64,000 bases of DNA from Carya illinoinensis (lineage: Eukaryota > Streptophyta > Magnoliopsida > Fagales > Juglandaceae): contig NC_056757.1 of the NCBI RefSeq assembly GCF_018687715.1, positions 23,159,501 to 23,223,500 of the forward strand, written 5' to 3'. Positions 11,330 to 22,791 of this stretch are shown here, one piece after another. Below the pieces are notes generated by a model. It saw only the letters and a list, made by a program, of their open reading frames with translations, was not told where the DNA came from and did not search any database. The first letter of the stretch is position 1. Each line of letters starts with the position of its first letter. A program made the position numbers and the translations under genes.

Positions 11330-12638
11330 TGACTCACTCAAAAATGAGTAGCACTAAAGTTATCCCAAGTGCAGGAGGATGTCGTGTAATAATTAGGAAT
11401 AAATTCCTAAATCGTCTCCTCAGGGAAAGTTCCTTAAAAATCAAACTCGTTGAAAAAGGTGAAAAACTTCACAAAAAGAAAATAAAATGATGGTATGTGC
11501 AATGGATGAAAAAAGGGTCTTAGTCATGGACTAGATTCATATTTTTAGATTTTGATTGTCGGATTGGAATGTAAAGGACTAATAGATTAAATTCAGAAAT
11601 TAATAAAACTAAATTAAGAATTAAACTAAATTAGGAAGTAATTGACAAAATATGCACTGAAAATTGAAAAGCTCCAAAATCAATGTTCTAGGGTTCATCA
11701 TTGTATTCAAATCACAAATTCTCAAATTAAACCACCGTAATTGTAATCACTATTAAAATGAAAGCTTAACGAAACGATAAAAATAAATAACATGAATTAA
11801 ATGAATAAAAAATAAATTATTCAAACGTCTACATCAAAATTCTCCAAAATAATTCAGAAACTCAAAACTGAAATGAAATAGCAAGTAGGGAATTGAAAAG
11901 ATCAAGACAATTGAATGGAGATGAAGATTCGAAGCGGTAGAGGAGGCTGAGCTGTAGTGGCAATTGGACCCCTCAAGGAGTTCTTCAATCTGCTGCAGTG
12001 TGAGTGAATGATCCAGTGAAAATTGTGTAGCTGTGTGAATGATCGATTGTATGAATCCTCCTCTCCGAATCTGAATGAAAATCAATGGAAAATAATGAAT
12101 TCTAAGTGTTTCTATACTCAAAACCGAGTTTTCCAGCCAAAGGTCCGTCCTAAGATGTAAAAGAAACATATATATACTCTGACGGCGGAATAAACCCTGA
12201 TCTGTAAAATACGATATTCGCTCGAGCGGAGTGTCGAGCGAACATCGAGCGTTCGACTCTGCCTGAATTCGCTCGAGCAGCCTGTCAAACGAACATTGAG
12301 CGTTTGACTCTGCCTGAATTCGCTTGAGAGGCCAAATGCCTTCGCTCGAGCGATCTCTTTTCTCGCAACTCGCTCGAGCCCACTGTCGAGCGGAAGTCGA
12401 GCATTTGAATCTGCCTGACTTCGCTCGAGCGGCCAGAAGCCGCCACTCGAGCGATATGTACCATAATCCATATTAATCAACAGTTGATAAAATTAGAACA
12501 AAAATTCACGTTTTTAATCAATTAAAATCACAACTTTGATTTATTCATTTTTTCATATAAAACCAATGATAAAGTAATGAAAGAATTAATATATATTGAT
12601 TCCAAAAGCATTAAAAATGCAATAATTCAGCTCAATCA
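11330..12638 (+). mobile_element. Solo LTR (1,309 bp) inserted in the copia pol region
   Basis: Begins TGACTCACTC and ends CTCAATCA, that is TG..CA, with the 5-bp duplicate AACGC on both sides (11325-11329 and 12639-12643). Removing it with one AACGC rejoins the copia frame exactly (QAVKR followed by ILRYLKLT). No coding domain is inside. The start contains AGTTATCCCAAGTGCAGGA, a phrase I associate with plant LTRs. The last 90 bases recur in reverse orientation at 49187-49278. A minisatellite lies at 12215-12460. Orientation is arbitrary. Confidence 0.85.
12215..12460. repeat. CTCGAGCG-rich minisatellite in the solo LTR
   Basis: Irregular units combine TTCGCTCGAGCG, TGTCGAGCG and GACTCTGCCTGAATTCGC; the CTGCCTGA(A/C)TTCGCT phrase occurs about three times. 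It shares the CTCGAGCG core with 2299-2492. Confidence 0.8.
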
Positions 12639-12643
12639 AACGC

Positions 12644-13194
12644 ATACTGCGTTATCTCAAACTCACCATCTCTCTTGGCTTATATTTCTCCTCTGTCTCT
12701 CTTCTTAAATTAACAGCATTCTTAGATGCTGATCGGGCTGGTTGCCCGGATGATCGGAAATCTACTGGTAGGTTTTGTGTCTATTTTGGGTCTCACTTAG
12801 TATCTTGGGATTCTAAGAAACAAGTAACAATAGCTAGATCATCGACCGAAACTGAATATAAATCAGTTGCAAATACTGCTTGTGAAATTCTTTGGATACA
12901 AGCTTTATTAAAAGAATTGGGGATTTTCATTTCTGATGCACCACACTTGTTATGTGACAACATTGGTGCAACTTATCTTTCAGCTAATCCAGTTTTGCAC
13001 TCACGGACTAAGCATGTGGACCTTGATTATCACTTTGTACGTGACCGTGTCGCTAACAAAACTCTCACTGTCTCCTTTGTCTCAAGTAAAGAACAAATGG
13101 TAGATATTTTTACTAAGCCACTCTCCTCGACACGTTTTGCACTCCTACATTCAAACCTCACCATCCAATCGGTGCCGCTTGAATCGCGGGGGAA
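12644..13194 (+). pseudogene. copia RNase H domain (downstream half of the interrupted pol)
   Basis: The frame begins ILRYLKLTISLGLYF and continues with DADRAGCPDDRKSTGRFCV, WDSKKQVTIARSSTETEY, LLCDNIGATYLSANPV and HSRTKHVDLDYHFVRDRV, the conserved copia RNase H series including the ARSS.TE.EY block. The common DADWAG reads DADRAG and EYKSV replaces EYRA. No stop occurs before the 3' LTR; the frame runs into the LTR and stops at 13325-13327. A purine tract at 13181-13194 primes the plus strand. Confidence 0.9.
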
Positions 13195-13531
13195 TATAAG
13201 AGCACCTGCACCTGCCTTAGACAATAACACCTCACAAGCATCAGCCGTATGCTTTCAACAGAATGCCACGCCCATTGCACCTGCTGCTCACTGTCAACAG
13301 CATCCCATAACAAACTCTGCCCCATAGACTATTGTGAATTTGCTCCATCAAGAATATTATAGAATCTTCTAGAATTATTCTTGATGTAACCGCTACACTT
13401 CTACTATAAATATGAGTACTACTGTATTGAGGATCATTGAATATATGAAGGATACTTTTATTCAAGAACAATCTCTGTGATGCATTTTTACAAATACATT
13501 GGATACACTTATCTTCTTGTTGGTTCAAACA
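13195..13531 (+). repeat. 3' LTR of the copia element
   Basis: 337 bp, starting TATAAGAGCACC and ending GGTTCAAACA, about 97% identical by eye to 7301-7637. Confidence 0.9.
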
Positions 13532-14047
13532 CAGGGAATGATTAAAAGTCAGCCAACTAAGTATCAAAAATTTAAATATACACAAATTAAAATAAAAGTA
13601 TTTCAAAATATTATACAGTTATCTAGCAAAAGTAAAATAAAAATTAATATTTATATAACCAAAAAGTGATACATAACCCACGAACGAAAGTGACCACATG
13701 TCACTTTGTCAGTGGAGCCGTATCCTCAGGCTCTACATCATCATCTGTATCAAAATCTACGATACCATGAAACGGTATTGCAGGGTATCGAATATCATGA
13801 GATTATGAGGTTTAGCAAGTAATCAACCAAATAATCCAAGAGATAAAATATATTAATACATCCAAAAAGCATGCGTGCACATGTGAAACATGCATGTGAT
13901 CTAAAACCATTTTCCAAAAATAACCACTCGCTATTTTTTAGAAAATGATCCAATTATAAAATCTACAATTTTTCCAGAAAATTGTTCACATATCCATTTA
14001 TTAAAAACCGTCATTTTCCCATAAAATGACCCATTAACCAATTAATA

Positions 14048-14400
14048 CTGTCAGCGAGAATCGCAGGCAGGACTCTACTACCATCCCTACTTACCACCAT
14101 CCCTGCTTACTACCATCCTTGCCGAATGCATCATAGGCAAGAATCACAGATAAAACTCTACAACCATCCTTACTTACCATCATTCCTACCGCGTGCATCG
14201 TAGACGGAAATCACAGGCGGGACTACCACTATCTCTGTTTACCACCATCCTTACAGCTCCCACTGAATGAGAGAATAGCAGGCGGGATTACCATCATCCA
14301 TGCTTACCATCATCTCTACCGCATGCACTGTAGGTGAAAATCACAAGCAGAACTTTACCACCGTCCCTGCTTACCACCATCCTTACATTCTCTTTTTCCT
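14048..14400. repeat. Minisatellite, about five units of 65-85 bp
   Basis: Units contain GAATCACAGGCAGGACT followed by ACCATCCCTGCTTACCACC and a GCATCGTAGG-like link; diverged copies start near 14056, 14141, 14208, 14272 and 14336. It lies inside the minus-strand gypsy-type LTR. Confidence 0.75.
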
Positions 14401-14575
14401 CTCTCTCAATCCTTACCAATCATATATCACAAATCAACCCAAATTCATTTCTTACATGGAAACCCAATTTTTATTTACAATGCATAAATATGCATGCCAT
14501 AATGCAATAAAAATCATGATGCCAAACACAACATAATACATGCAAGCACAATTCAACTCAATAAATAAACCATCC

Positions 14576-15968
14576 TGTTGCCCAGATAACTAATACAAGA
14601 GGGGGGATGAATTGAGTTGTATTAAAAAAATAACAATTATAAAACAAATATACAATATAAAATATAAACAAAATACGAAATAACAATAAATATAAAGAGT
14701 AAGGGTAAGAGAAAAGTAAACTTAGTATGTTAACGAGGTTCGGCCCCACTGCTTACGTCCTCGCCTCAAGCTATCCCTTGAGAATTCCCAAATTCACTAT
14801 TCAATCTCCTTTAGGTGGAGATATAAAGCTATTACACTTTTGAACAACACCGCTACAAAAGATCCGTGTAGAACACCCTCTACACTTGCAATCACCTTAC
14901 ACGTGGTGATTCAACTATTCCATATGTAGAACATTTTTTACATGCACAAGGGTTATACACACCCTTTTACTGATACAAGAGCTGATAGCGGGTAGGTTAT
15001 TAGAAAATACTCCTCAATGAGTGAAATAAGAATAGTACAGGGCAAACTATATCTCTCTCAAAATGAATAAGCATTAATGCTCAATGCTTAGAAAAGAGAG
15101 AATGAAAGTTTTGAATGAATGTTGCATGCTCTTGATGTTATAAATATGAAACTTTCAAATGATCTATTTATAGGCATATAAGACTTCATATTCAAATTTA
15201 AAAAGATTCACATGTCAAAGACAACATCATTCATTTTTTCAAAAAATTCAAATAAAAGGTTCTTCTTTTTTAATTGTCAAAGACAACATCATTCATTTTT
15301 TTTAAATATTTCAAATCTAATTTTTTACTTTTGGCATATGAAAAAAAGAGCACACTTTCATTTTCAAAAAACTCAAATCTAATCTTTTTACTTTTTGCAT
15401 ATGACAAAAGGAGCACACTTTACTTTTAAAAAAATTCAAACCTAATCTTTTTACTTTTTGCATATGACAAAAGGAGCACACTTTACGTTTCAAATTTTTC
15501 AAACAAAAACATCTACCTTTTGCATAAATAAAAAAAAAGTATCAATCACTTTTGAAAATATTCAAATACAATATGCACATGTGAAAGATGACAATCAATC
15601 ATCTTTAATATTTTCAAAATTCAAACTTTTAATCAAGGCATGCACATGTGAAATATGACAATAAATCATCTTTCAAAATTTTCAAAATATTCATGCACAT
15701 GTGGAAAATGTATTTTAATGTTTTATGATAAAATATTAATTTTGATCCTTAATCTTAATTTCGAATTTTTAAGAGATTTACAACATTACTCTATGACTTT
15801 AATATGAACTTGTTCCCTTCTTACTCATGCTTGTTTCCTTTATGTGCTTGACTCCATTATGTAGACAACTTGAGTTTGAGACTCATTTATTCTTTGAATT
15901 TATTTGTTATCATCAAAATCCATGTGTAGATATATAATTACACAAAACTTGAAACCTTAGGTTTAACA
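14576..15968 (+). mobile_element. Solo LTR (about 1,393 bp), copia-like
   Basis: TGTTGCCCAG...GGTTTAACA with candidate 5-bp duplicates CATCC (14571-14575) and TATCC (15969-15973), one mismatch. Internal phrases such as ACAAGAGGGGGGATGAATTG and AACGAGGTTCGGCCCCACTG resemble plant LTRs. Three direct copies of a phrase like TTTTTGCATATGACAAAAGG occur at 15320-15490. No coding region is seen. Boundaries are moderately sure. Confidence 0.6.
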
Positions 15969-16587
15969 TATCCTCATACTCCTCGGACTCCAAGTTTGCC
16001 ACAACCAACCAACTGCAGAAAAGTTGTTAGTACAATAATATAATTAAATCTAAAGAAATTCTTTGAAAAATTATTTACAGTGCTAAAATATAATTTTCAA
16101 ATGATCACAGAAGTGCTAGAGGCATCGGCACAGCAACACAACTGTGCAAATTGGATAAGAGTCGTGAGTCTCAAACAAAGACTTGGGATGGCTAGGGAAA
16201 AACTTAAAGGTGTTGGTAAAATTAATGGTGGTGGTGGTTGGTCATGGATGGTGGCGTGGGGTAGTGATTGGAGGCCAAAAAGTTAAAATCAGAAAATGCA
16301 ATGGATGGGCTTTATCGGTGGCGAATCAAAGCTGGGGAAGGGTGGTTTGGGTGGCTGGAAGGCCGATAGTGTTGTGTGAAAAGCTGGTGGCCAATGGTGG
16401 CGCCACGGCGGCCCTGGGACACTACGATCGCGCGGCTTGAAGCCGTGCGTGAAGGAGTTTGGATGTGTGGAAGGAGCTAAAAACGAGGGGTTGAGGTTGC
16501 CAGCTGGTGGGGAAGGAGATGAGAGTGGCAGCGACGACAATGAGAGGCGCACGACGGTGCAAAAACACCCAACCCAAATGGGTTTTG

Positions 16588-16692
<105 letters not shown>

Positions 16693-17400
16693 GAAGGGAA
16701 GGGAAGCTAGGGTGGGTGAGCTCACCAGCAGGTAGGGAAGGTAGTGGGCTGGGTGGTGTCCCCGGACGTGGTGCATGGCAGCGGGCTAAGGGCTAGAAGT
16801 GCATAGAGAGAAAGGGAGAGGAAGTGCTCGCACACGGGAAGAAAGAAACCAGGGGAGGAAAAAGAAAATGAAAGAAAGAGGAAAGAGAAAAAATGAAAAA
16901 GGAAAAAGAAATGGGAAGAAATAACGTATAGTTTTTCCAATCTGAGTTTGAAAACTAATCTAACGAAAATAAATTTCAAATCAGTGAGTTAAATAAAATT
17001 ATTTAAACATTGTGACTAAATAAAAATAAAATAATAAAATCCAACAATTAAAAATTTTAAAATAAAGAGCAATTTAAATAATGTACAATATTTAATAACA
17101 AGAAATCTCATTAAATTAAATTTTACAGTTAAAAATTTTAAAATAATACCACTTAAATCATCTAAAATTTAATAAAACAAAGCCCATAATATTAATTAAT
17201 AAAATAATTTACTTAGTTAAAATACACGTAAATATGGGATATCAAATATTAATTAGCAATTTAGCATATAATATATATAATATAATATAAAAATATTTTA
17301 TATATAATATAAAAAAATAAAAAAAATAATATATTTATGTTAAATAAGCTAAGCAAGAGATTGATGAAGAGACACTTAAAACTCAAGAAGCCTAGTTATT

Positions 17401-17565
17401 CTCTTGCTTAGCTTATTTATTTGAATAAATTGTTGAAGCAAGAATATTTTCAACTTAGGTAGAGTCAAATTTAATGCTTACAAGTATAACCCTCTTGCTT
17501 AGCTTATTTATTTGAATAAATTGTTGAAGTAAGAATATTTTCATCTTAGGTAGAGTCAAATTTAT
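17401..17565. repeat. 74-bp direct repeat, two copies
   Basis: CTCTTGCTTAGCTTATTTAT starts at 17401 and again at 17492; the copies run about 74 bp with two visible differences. Confidence 0.9.
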
Positions 17566-17579
17566 TGATTATTATGCAT

Positions 17580-17960
17580 GCACCTTATTTGATTCAAGAT
17601 TATCACAATCTTTCATGTTGTCAGCTTTGTGCGAATGTGTGGTTTATAAACAAAGCTCCTACAACAAGTAGTGACAATAGCTATTCTAACAAGAGAAGTT
17701 GTTATGTGTAACCCAATCGTGGAGGGGTGTCCCTTAGAGATAGAAGGGAAAACGTTAACTGTAGACTTGATTGGGTTTAACTTGATGGGGTTTGATGTTA
17801 TAGTAGGGATGAACTGGCTATTTAAGCATCATGCTAGTTAATTATCAGAAGTTGGCAGTTTTCACTTATAGGAAGGAGAAGTAGTGAATGCTGAAAGTAT
17901 GGTGAGAATGGTACCCTTGTTCATATTCACAATTCAAGCCAAGAATATCAGATTCAGTTT
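17580..17960 (+). pseudogene. Ty3/gypsy retroviral-type protease fragment
   Basis: A plus-strand frame at about 17700-17840 reads PIVEGCPLEIEGKTLTVDLI followed by GFDVIVGMNWLFKHHA, matching the C-terminal half of plant gypsy aspartic proteases (the GFDVILGMDWL block). The N-terminal active-site half is not recognisable and stops follow. No LTR or RT adjoins, so it is an isolated remnant. Confidence 0.75.
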
Positions 17961-17979
17961 CGATTCTTATTAACTCTTA

Positions 17980-18138
17980 GGGTGTGTATGGGTATCAAGA
18001 GTACCTCAACTCTCTTCAACACTTTTCATTACTATTCATTACTTTATTATTACTTTTTACCTATTTTTACTACTATTCTTTATTTTTTACTTACTTTTTA
18101 TTACTATTTACATCTCTTCTCAACATCCAAACCTACCC
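17980..18138. mobile_element. Tourist-like MITE, 159 bp
   Basis: Ends GGGTGTGTATGG and CCAAACCTACCC are near inverted repeats. The flanking trinucleotide TTA on both sides (17977-17979, 18139-18141) fits PIF/Harbinger target choice. The interior is TACTATT-rich. Confidence 0.65.
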
Positions 18139-18295
18139 TTACGAACCAATTACGAACTAGATCGAATCCACCGATTTTTCATTTTTACAGCCTATACTTG
18201 AGCAATAATTTTCCTATCGATCGGTAAATAAAAGAGTGAAAGAAGACGGAATGATGGAGTTTATGAGATTTCAATTCAACGAATTTATTTAAGGA

Positions 18296-18460
18296 AAAAT
18301 ATAGTTGCAAGCATAATTGTGTACTAATTTGTGCACTAATGTGATATGATTGGTTAAAAAGTAAATTTTATTAAAAACAGTATTAATTTAAATTTTAAGT
18401 ATGAATAAATCAGTATTGGTACACAGATTAATGTGCGACTGTACTTGTATATAACAAAAC
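18296..18460 (+). mobile_element. Short dispersed repeat, MITE-like (family 1)
   Basis: TAGTTGCAAGCATAATTGTG...GTGCGACTGTACTTGTATA forms a loose inverted repeat. A diverged copy in the opposite orientation is at about 57585-57735, upstream of eIF4B. Confidence 0.5.
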
Positions 18461-18714
18461 TCTTTATTTAATAAGGCAATTAGTTGAATTTTATATTCGG
18501 GTTACTTACAAGACCACAGCCTCTAGTTTTTGGCCTATTTGCAAATCCTTCGCTTGATTTTATATTTTTAAAATTTACTCTTTGAATACAAAAAGTTTTA
18601 CAATAGTCCTTCCGTCCAACTGGCGAAGGACGAGATTGGCACATGACAACCAATCATAGCTGGACACGATATCAGCATTTGTTGAAAAATAAGAAAACAA
18701 AAATCTGATTTAGA

Positions 18715-18945
18715 ATAAAGAAAAATGATAGTAAAATTATCAAATATATCCATCAAATGTGCTTACTTATATTTTTTTTATTTTTTTAATGGTTAAGAAA
18801 ATGAATATTAATAAATTTATATTTTTTTAAATTTTTTTCTTAATAGTTACGATTGTTTAAAAATGATTAAAGAAAAAAAAATAAAATAAAAAAAATTCAT
18901 TTGTACTAATGTGTACATTTGGTAGTCACTCTAGTATTGTCTTAG
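18715..18945. mobile_element. Short dispersed repeat, MITE-like (family 2)
   Basis: AAAATGATAGTAAAATTATC...GTGTACATTTGGTAGTCACT; the ends are loosely inverted. A second copy is at about 57325-57570. Confidence 0.5.
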
Positions 18946-19919
18946 AATAAAAATTCAAACAATTTTAAAAAATTAAGATAATTATTTTTGAAAGAGTAAA
19001 TATTATTTAGACATGTTGAAAATATTTCAAAGAAACTTCAAAAATATTAATAGGATGGAGTGTAAAAAATGAAACTTTAAAAGCTAATCTTAAAATATAA
19101 GAATTTTTAAAACAAACAAATTAAAAATAAAAAATTTTAATAATTGATTTAAATAATAATAATAAATAAAAACTAATTATTTTGAAATTATAAAATCAGT
19201 TTAAAAATAAGAATAAAACCATATAATTATTTAAAACTAGAATAGAAAATTTAGAACATTATGAAAAACATTTGAAGAATCCTAAATGTTATTTTGAAAA
19301 AAAAAATTACAAATATTTATAAAAGCTTAAAAAAAAAAAAATAAAAATATTTAAAAGAAAACAAAATCTTGACTGAGGGGGGACCTGTCTTTCCCACGTG
19401 GAGCCTAATCTTGACTGAAAGGTACCGCTCTTCCCATGTGGGGCCTGTGGCGACTTGGTTCGTGAGGCACCCTACTACTGTTTAGGGGTTGCAGCCACTC
19501 AGTGGTGGCTTGAAAACTATTATGAACCTGCTTGTATATGAACTGTAATGAAGTACGAAAGGTCTAATGTAATGGAGAAGAGATGGACTATACAGGAAAA
19601 TATAATGGAATACTCATACGCAGAAGTGTGTTTGAGGCCACTCCTTCCTCCAAAAAGAAACTTACAAGGAATTTATCAAATGATTTCAGACTAATCCCTC
19701 CCTTTCCCTTCCCTACTACTTATAAGAAATTACAGGAAAAATAACTAACTCTTCTAACAGAATCCCCTAACTTCTAACACAGCCATACTACTTTGACATG
19801 TGGCAAGGCCACCTTCTACAACATGAAACACAACACCTAACTAACATGAAACTCTGCCCTTCATGACTACACTGCTACTATTAAACGGCATCGTTTCTTT
19901 CTCAGTAGCCCATTTCAAA
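18946..19919. other. AT-rich spacer, then possible LTR remnant
   Basis: 18946-19370 is A-rich with no coding signal. 19370-19530 has two imperfect copies of TCTTGACTGA...TTCCCA(C/T)GTGG(A/G)GCCT. 19540-19919 and, beyond the next element, 22119-22200 may be two halves of one minus-strand copia-like LTR, but I cannot set its ends. Confidence 0.35.
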
Positions 19920-20161
19920 TAGGACTGTTCAACCGGGCCGGATTTTTATCCGGCCCGGTCCAGATAACCGGATTCTGGTTTCGAATTTCGGCCCGAATTG
20001 AATCTGCACCGGACCTATTGCAAAATCCGGACCTATCCGGTCCGAATATGGGTTGTCTAACCCGAGTTTCGATTTTAAGATCCAGTACCCGATTTATTTA
20101 CCACCCCGTTTCTATTTTCTAGGGTTTTCCATTAGCTTCAGCCGCCGCTCCCCTTCCTTTC

Positions 20162-20162
<1 letters not shown>

Positions 20163-20254
<92 letters not shown>
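20163..20254. repeat. (TC)46 microsatellite
   Basis: Uninterrupted TC dinucleotides inside the hAT-like element, just after CTAGGGTTTTCC. Confidence 0.97.
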
Positions 20255-20257
<3 letters not shown>

Positions 20258-20681
20258 CTGAAACCTAGCTTCCTCTGCTGATCAAAGCGTCGTCTCTGTT
20301 TTGTGGCTATCTTTGTCGTGTCTCCTCGCTCTCTCTTCTCTCTATGACTCTATCTCTCTCACGTCGAAACCCTAGCCTCTGCTGATCAAAGCGTTGTTTT
20401 GATCCTCGTGCCGTCGTTTTCATCCACATGTATTTCTTGTTCTTTGTTTGTTTTTTATCTCATTATTGATTTTGGGTTTGTTTTGATGAGAATGTTTGAA
20501 AATTTGAGGATTATTTTATGAGTTAGATTTGTAACATTTTTATGAATACGTTTGTTCTCTCTATAATGGCGTGAAAATTTTTATGGGATTGTTTGTTTTG
20601 ATCTACGTTTTGTTTTGGTTTGGAACCTGTCGGATGGGGTTTTTATGGGTGTTTTGTTTTGGTTTGGTTTTTCTTTTTCCA

Positions 20682-20769
20682 GATTTGCAAAGGATCCCAA
20701 ATTAGTGGATACTGGTGGCTATCGAGGAGATCTAACAAAACCCCTTGATGTTTCAGATTTGCAAAGGGT
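20682..20769 (+). pseudogene. Possible captured exon of unknown gene
   Basis: A TTTTTCTTTTTCCAG acceptor-like stretch precedes a block that can be read FAKDPKLVDTGGYRGDL and ends near AAGGGTTAGT. The phrase CAGATTTGCAAAGG stands at both ends of the block (20681 and 20755). I do not recognise the protein; both the exon reading and the capture are inferences. Confidence 0.3.
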
Positions 20770-22118
20770 TAGTACATATATTTCAATTGATGTTTCATTC
20801 ATCTTTTTGGGCCTAGATTTCTAGAGAAACAAAACCCCTTGCAGGTTGACTAGCAACTGATTTTTCTGATAAAGTTTCTTAGCACATAATAGTAGTAGAA
20901 TACGTATGATGTTTCTATGTACTTTTTATTCTAATTAAACTCTATTTTGAGCAACAAGGAACGTCTATACATATGATGAGTTTGATATCTAACTTGAGTT
21001 GCTTCTAAGCATGAAAACTAAAGCTTTTCATCGAAGCCTATGGATCTAAGCCTCTGATTCTCCTAAACATCATTGTTCAAAAGGGTATCGTACGATGTTC
21101 AAAAGGGTATCGTTGACGCCTGGTAATTTTTGGTTCCATTGGTATGGTTCTCTTCCTCTATTCCTCATTTTCAGCAACTTGAGGAAGAAAGTAACTTTTT
21201 TGGCATATTTGGTGTGTTTATTCTTTATTTTAGTTATTTTAATTTGGTGTACTGATTGGATTTGCTGTGTTAGAACTTTGGTTGGTATGGATCCATGGGT
21301 CTTTGACTAGCCTTCTTTCTTTGTTCATTTTTTTAAAGTTTCTGATTAGGAAGTTTGGGTTGGATCTGGTTGCTTTGATGATTAGATTTTTGGATTTTCT
21401 TCCTTTAATTATCTGTGGGTATGTATGAAACATAAAAGATTTTGTGTTTTCTTTTTTTGTGTTTTGGAATCAGTTAGTGTTCTCTGAATGGCAAATGGAA
21501 GATTCAACATTAGGTGAGTTGATACTTTGACTATGAAGATTCAACTGGAGCAGTGAATGAGATATATGGGAGAGTATTACAGAAACTCCACTGATTGGGT
21601 TGAAGATGATCAATCTATGACAATGGCTTGTAGTTTTGTATTTTGTAATGTAATTAAATACCAAATAATGTAATATGAAGTGAGTGGAATTATGTATTGC
21701 ATGCATTTTATATTATAAATATTGAATTACTATTTTTTAGATGCATTTAGTTAAAAAGATAATTAGTTTTATATAAAAAAATGTTTTTCAAAATTTATTT
21801 TTAAAAAAAATTGTAATAGAATATAGGCTTTTAGATAAACATAAAAAAAAAAGGAAAAAAAAGAAAAAGATTTTTAGCAATATGTTTTTCTAGAAAAAAG
21901 TAATAATATAGCCTCTGTTAAAAAAAAAAAAAAAAATCGGGTACAACCCGGAATCCGGAATTCCGGGTTGTTAAAATTCGGATCCATCCAGGTTTCAGTT
22001 CGGGTCAAAATCAGTATATATCCGGTCCAGAACCCAATCTAGATTTGAAATCTGGGTTTCGGGCCGGGTATACCTGGATACCTAATCCTAAATATGGATG
22101 AACAGCCTTAATTTCGAA

Positions 22119-22791
22119 CTCAACATTACTCTGCTACCTGTTATCTTCATGGCCTCAGCTTCTAACTTTTCTCTTGAACTGAGTCCAATTGAGGTTCGTA
22201 ACAAAAGCCAACCACCATAGGTGGTCGATCTGGCTACGGGCCAAAAGGCTCCCATCAGGCATCAACAGTGTAGCCTATAGGCCACCCCCAAATCGCTGTG
22301 GGGTAGCTCATCGGCCACCTCGTGGTGGCCTTGGGGAGGAGATCCTCTTTCACGTGGGTGTCTCCAGAATTGTTTTTCTATTAGAAAGGAAAAAGCTCAT
22401 TATTTAATGTTTTTATCTATTTTTTTTTTATTTTGCATTAACTTAATTTATAATATTTAAAATTTTCTTATTTTTAATAAGGTTGTCGCGTGGTATTTAT
22501 TGATTTGTCATGCGTTGCAACTTTATACCAAGCGAATAGAAGTGTTATAATAAATTTTATAAAAATAAATTTATATATTAATATATTTTATATAATATTT
22601 TAAATCTATTTTATAATAAAAATAATTTTATAATTTATTATACTACGTTTAAAATTTATTTTTAAGATACGGCAGTCATGTAATAAATCGCCAACCGAAA
22701 CCAATTTAAACAACCCCCCCCCCCCAAAAAAAAAGCCAAAATACCAAAATACAGAACAGAGCTGGCTCACAGTCACAGTCCAAAGCGAGCC
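22119..22791. other. Spacer upstream of the O-fucosyltransferase gene
   Basis: 22196-22345 has several GGTGGCC/GGCCACC-type inverted phrases (ccaccataggtgg, gccacctcgtggtggcc) like those near 33430 and 38530. 22440-22660 is AT-rich. A C13 run at 22712-22724 is followed by A9. No TATA box or start-site signal is clear; the gene's promoter and leader should lie here. Confidence 0.4.

Larger units (their letters stand above)
7301..13531 (+). mobile_element. Ty1/copia LTR retrotransposon, inactive, with a solo LTR inside
   Basis: Two 337-bp LTRs (7301-7637 and 13195-13531) flank gag, protease, integrase, RT and RNase H in copia order. A primer binding site (tggtatcgagagcc, 7638-7651) resembles the initiator Met tRNA complement, and a purine tract (13181-13194, gaatcgcgggggaa) precedes the 3' LTR. 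Flanking 5-mers are CAAGG (7296-7300) and CAGGG (13532-13536), one mismatch. By eye the LTRs differ at about 9 of 337 positions. At least four stops and four frameshifts break the polyprotein, so this copy is not autonomous. Confidence 0.92.
19920..22110. mobile_element. hAT-like non-autonomous element with gene-like interior
   Basis: Ends TAGGACTGTTCAACC and GGATGAACAGCCTTA are imperfect inverted repeats; flanking 8-mers ATTTCAAA (19912-19919) and ATTTCGAA (22111-22118) differ at one base. Subterminal GGGCCGGAT/ATCCGG-rich arrays sit at both ends (19935-20050 and 21945-22090), a hAT habit. The interior resembles the 5' part of a plant gene: a C/T-rich leader with AAACCCTAGC phrases duplicated 106 bp apart (20262 and 20368), and an exon-like block at 20682-20769 in a GT-AG-like setting. 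No transposase is seen. Confidence 0.7.

Noticed and set aside
12118..12480. 120-codon minus-strand ORF
   Set aside because: Reads through the CTCGAGCG minisatellite of a solo LTR.
14048..14400. Possible CRISPR-like array
   Set aside because: Units are contiguous diverged minisatellite copies without unique spacers, in a plant genome.
20053..20268. ORF with (SL)n run
   Set aside because: Product of the (TC)46 microsatellite.
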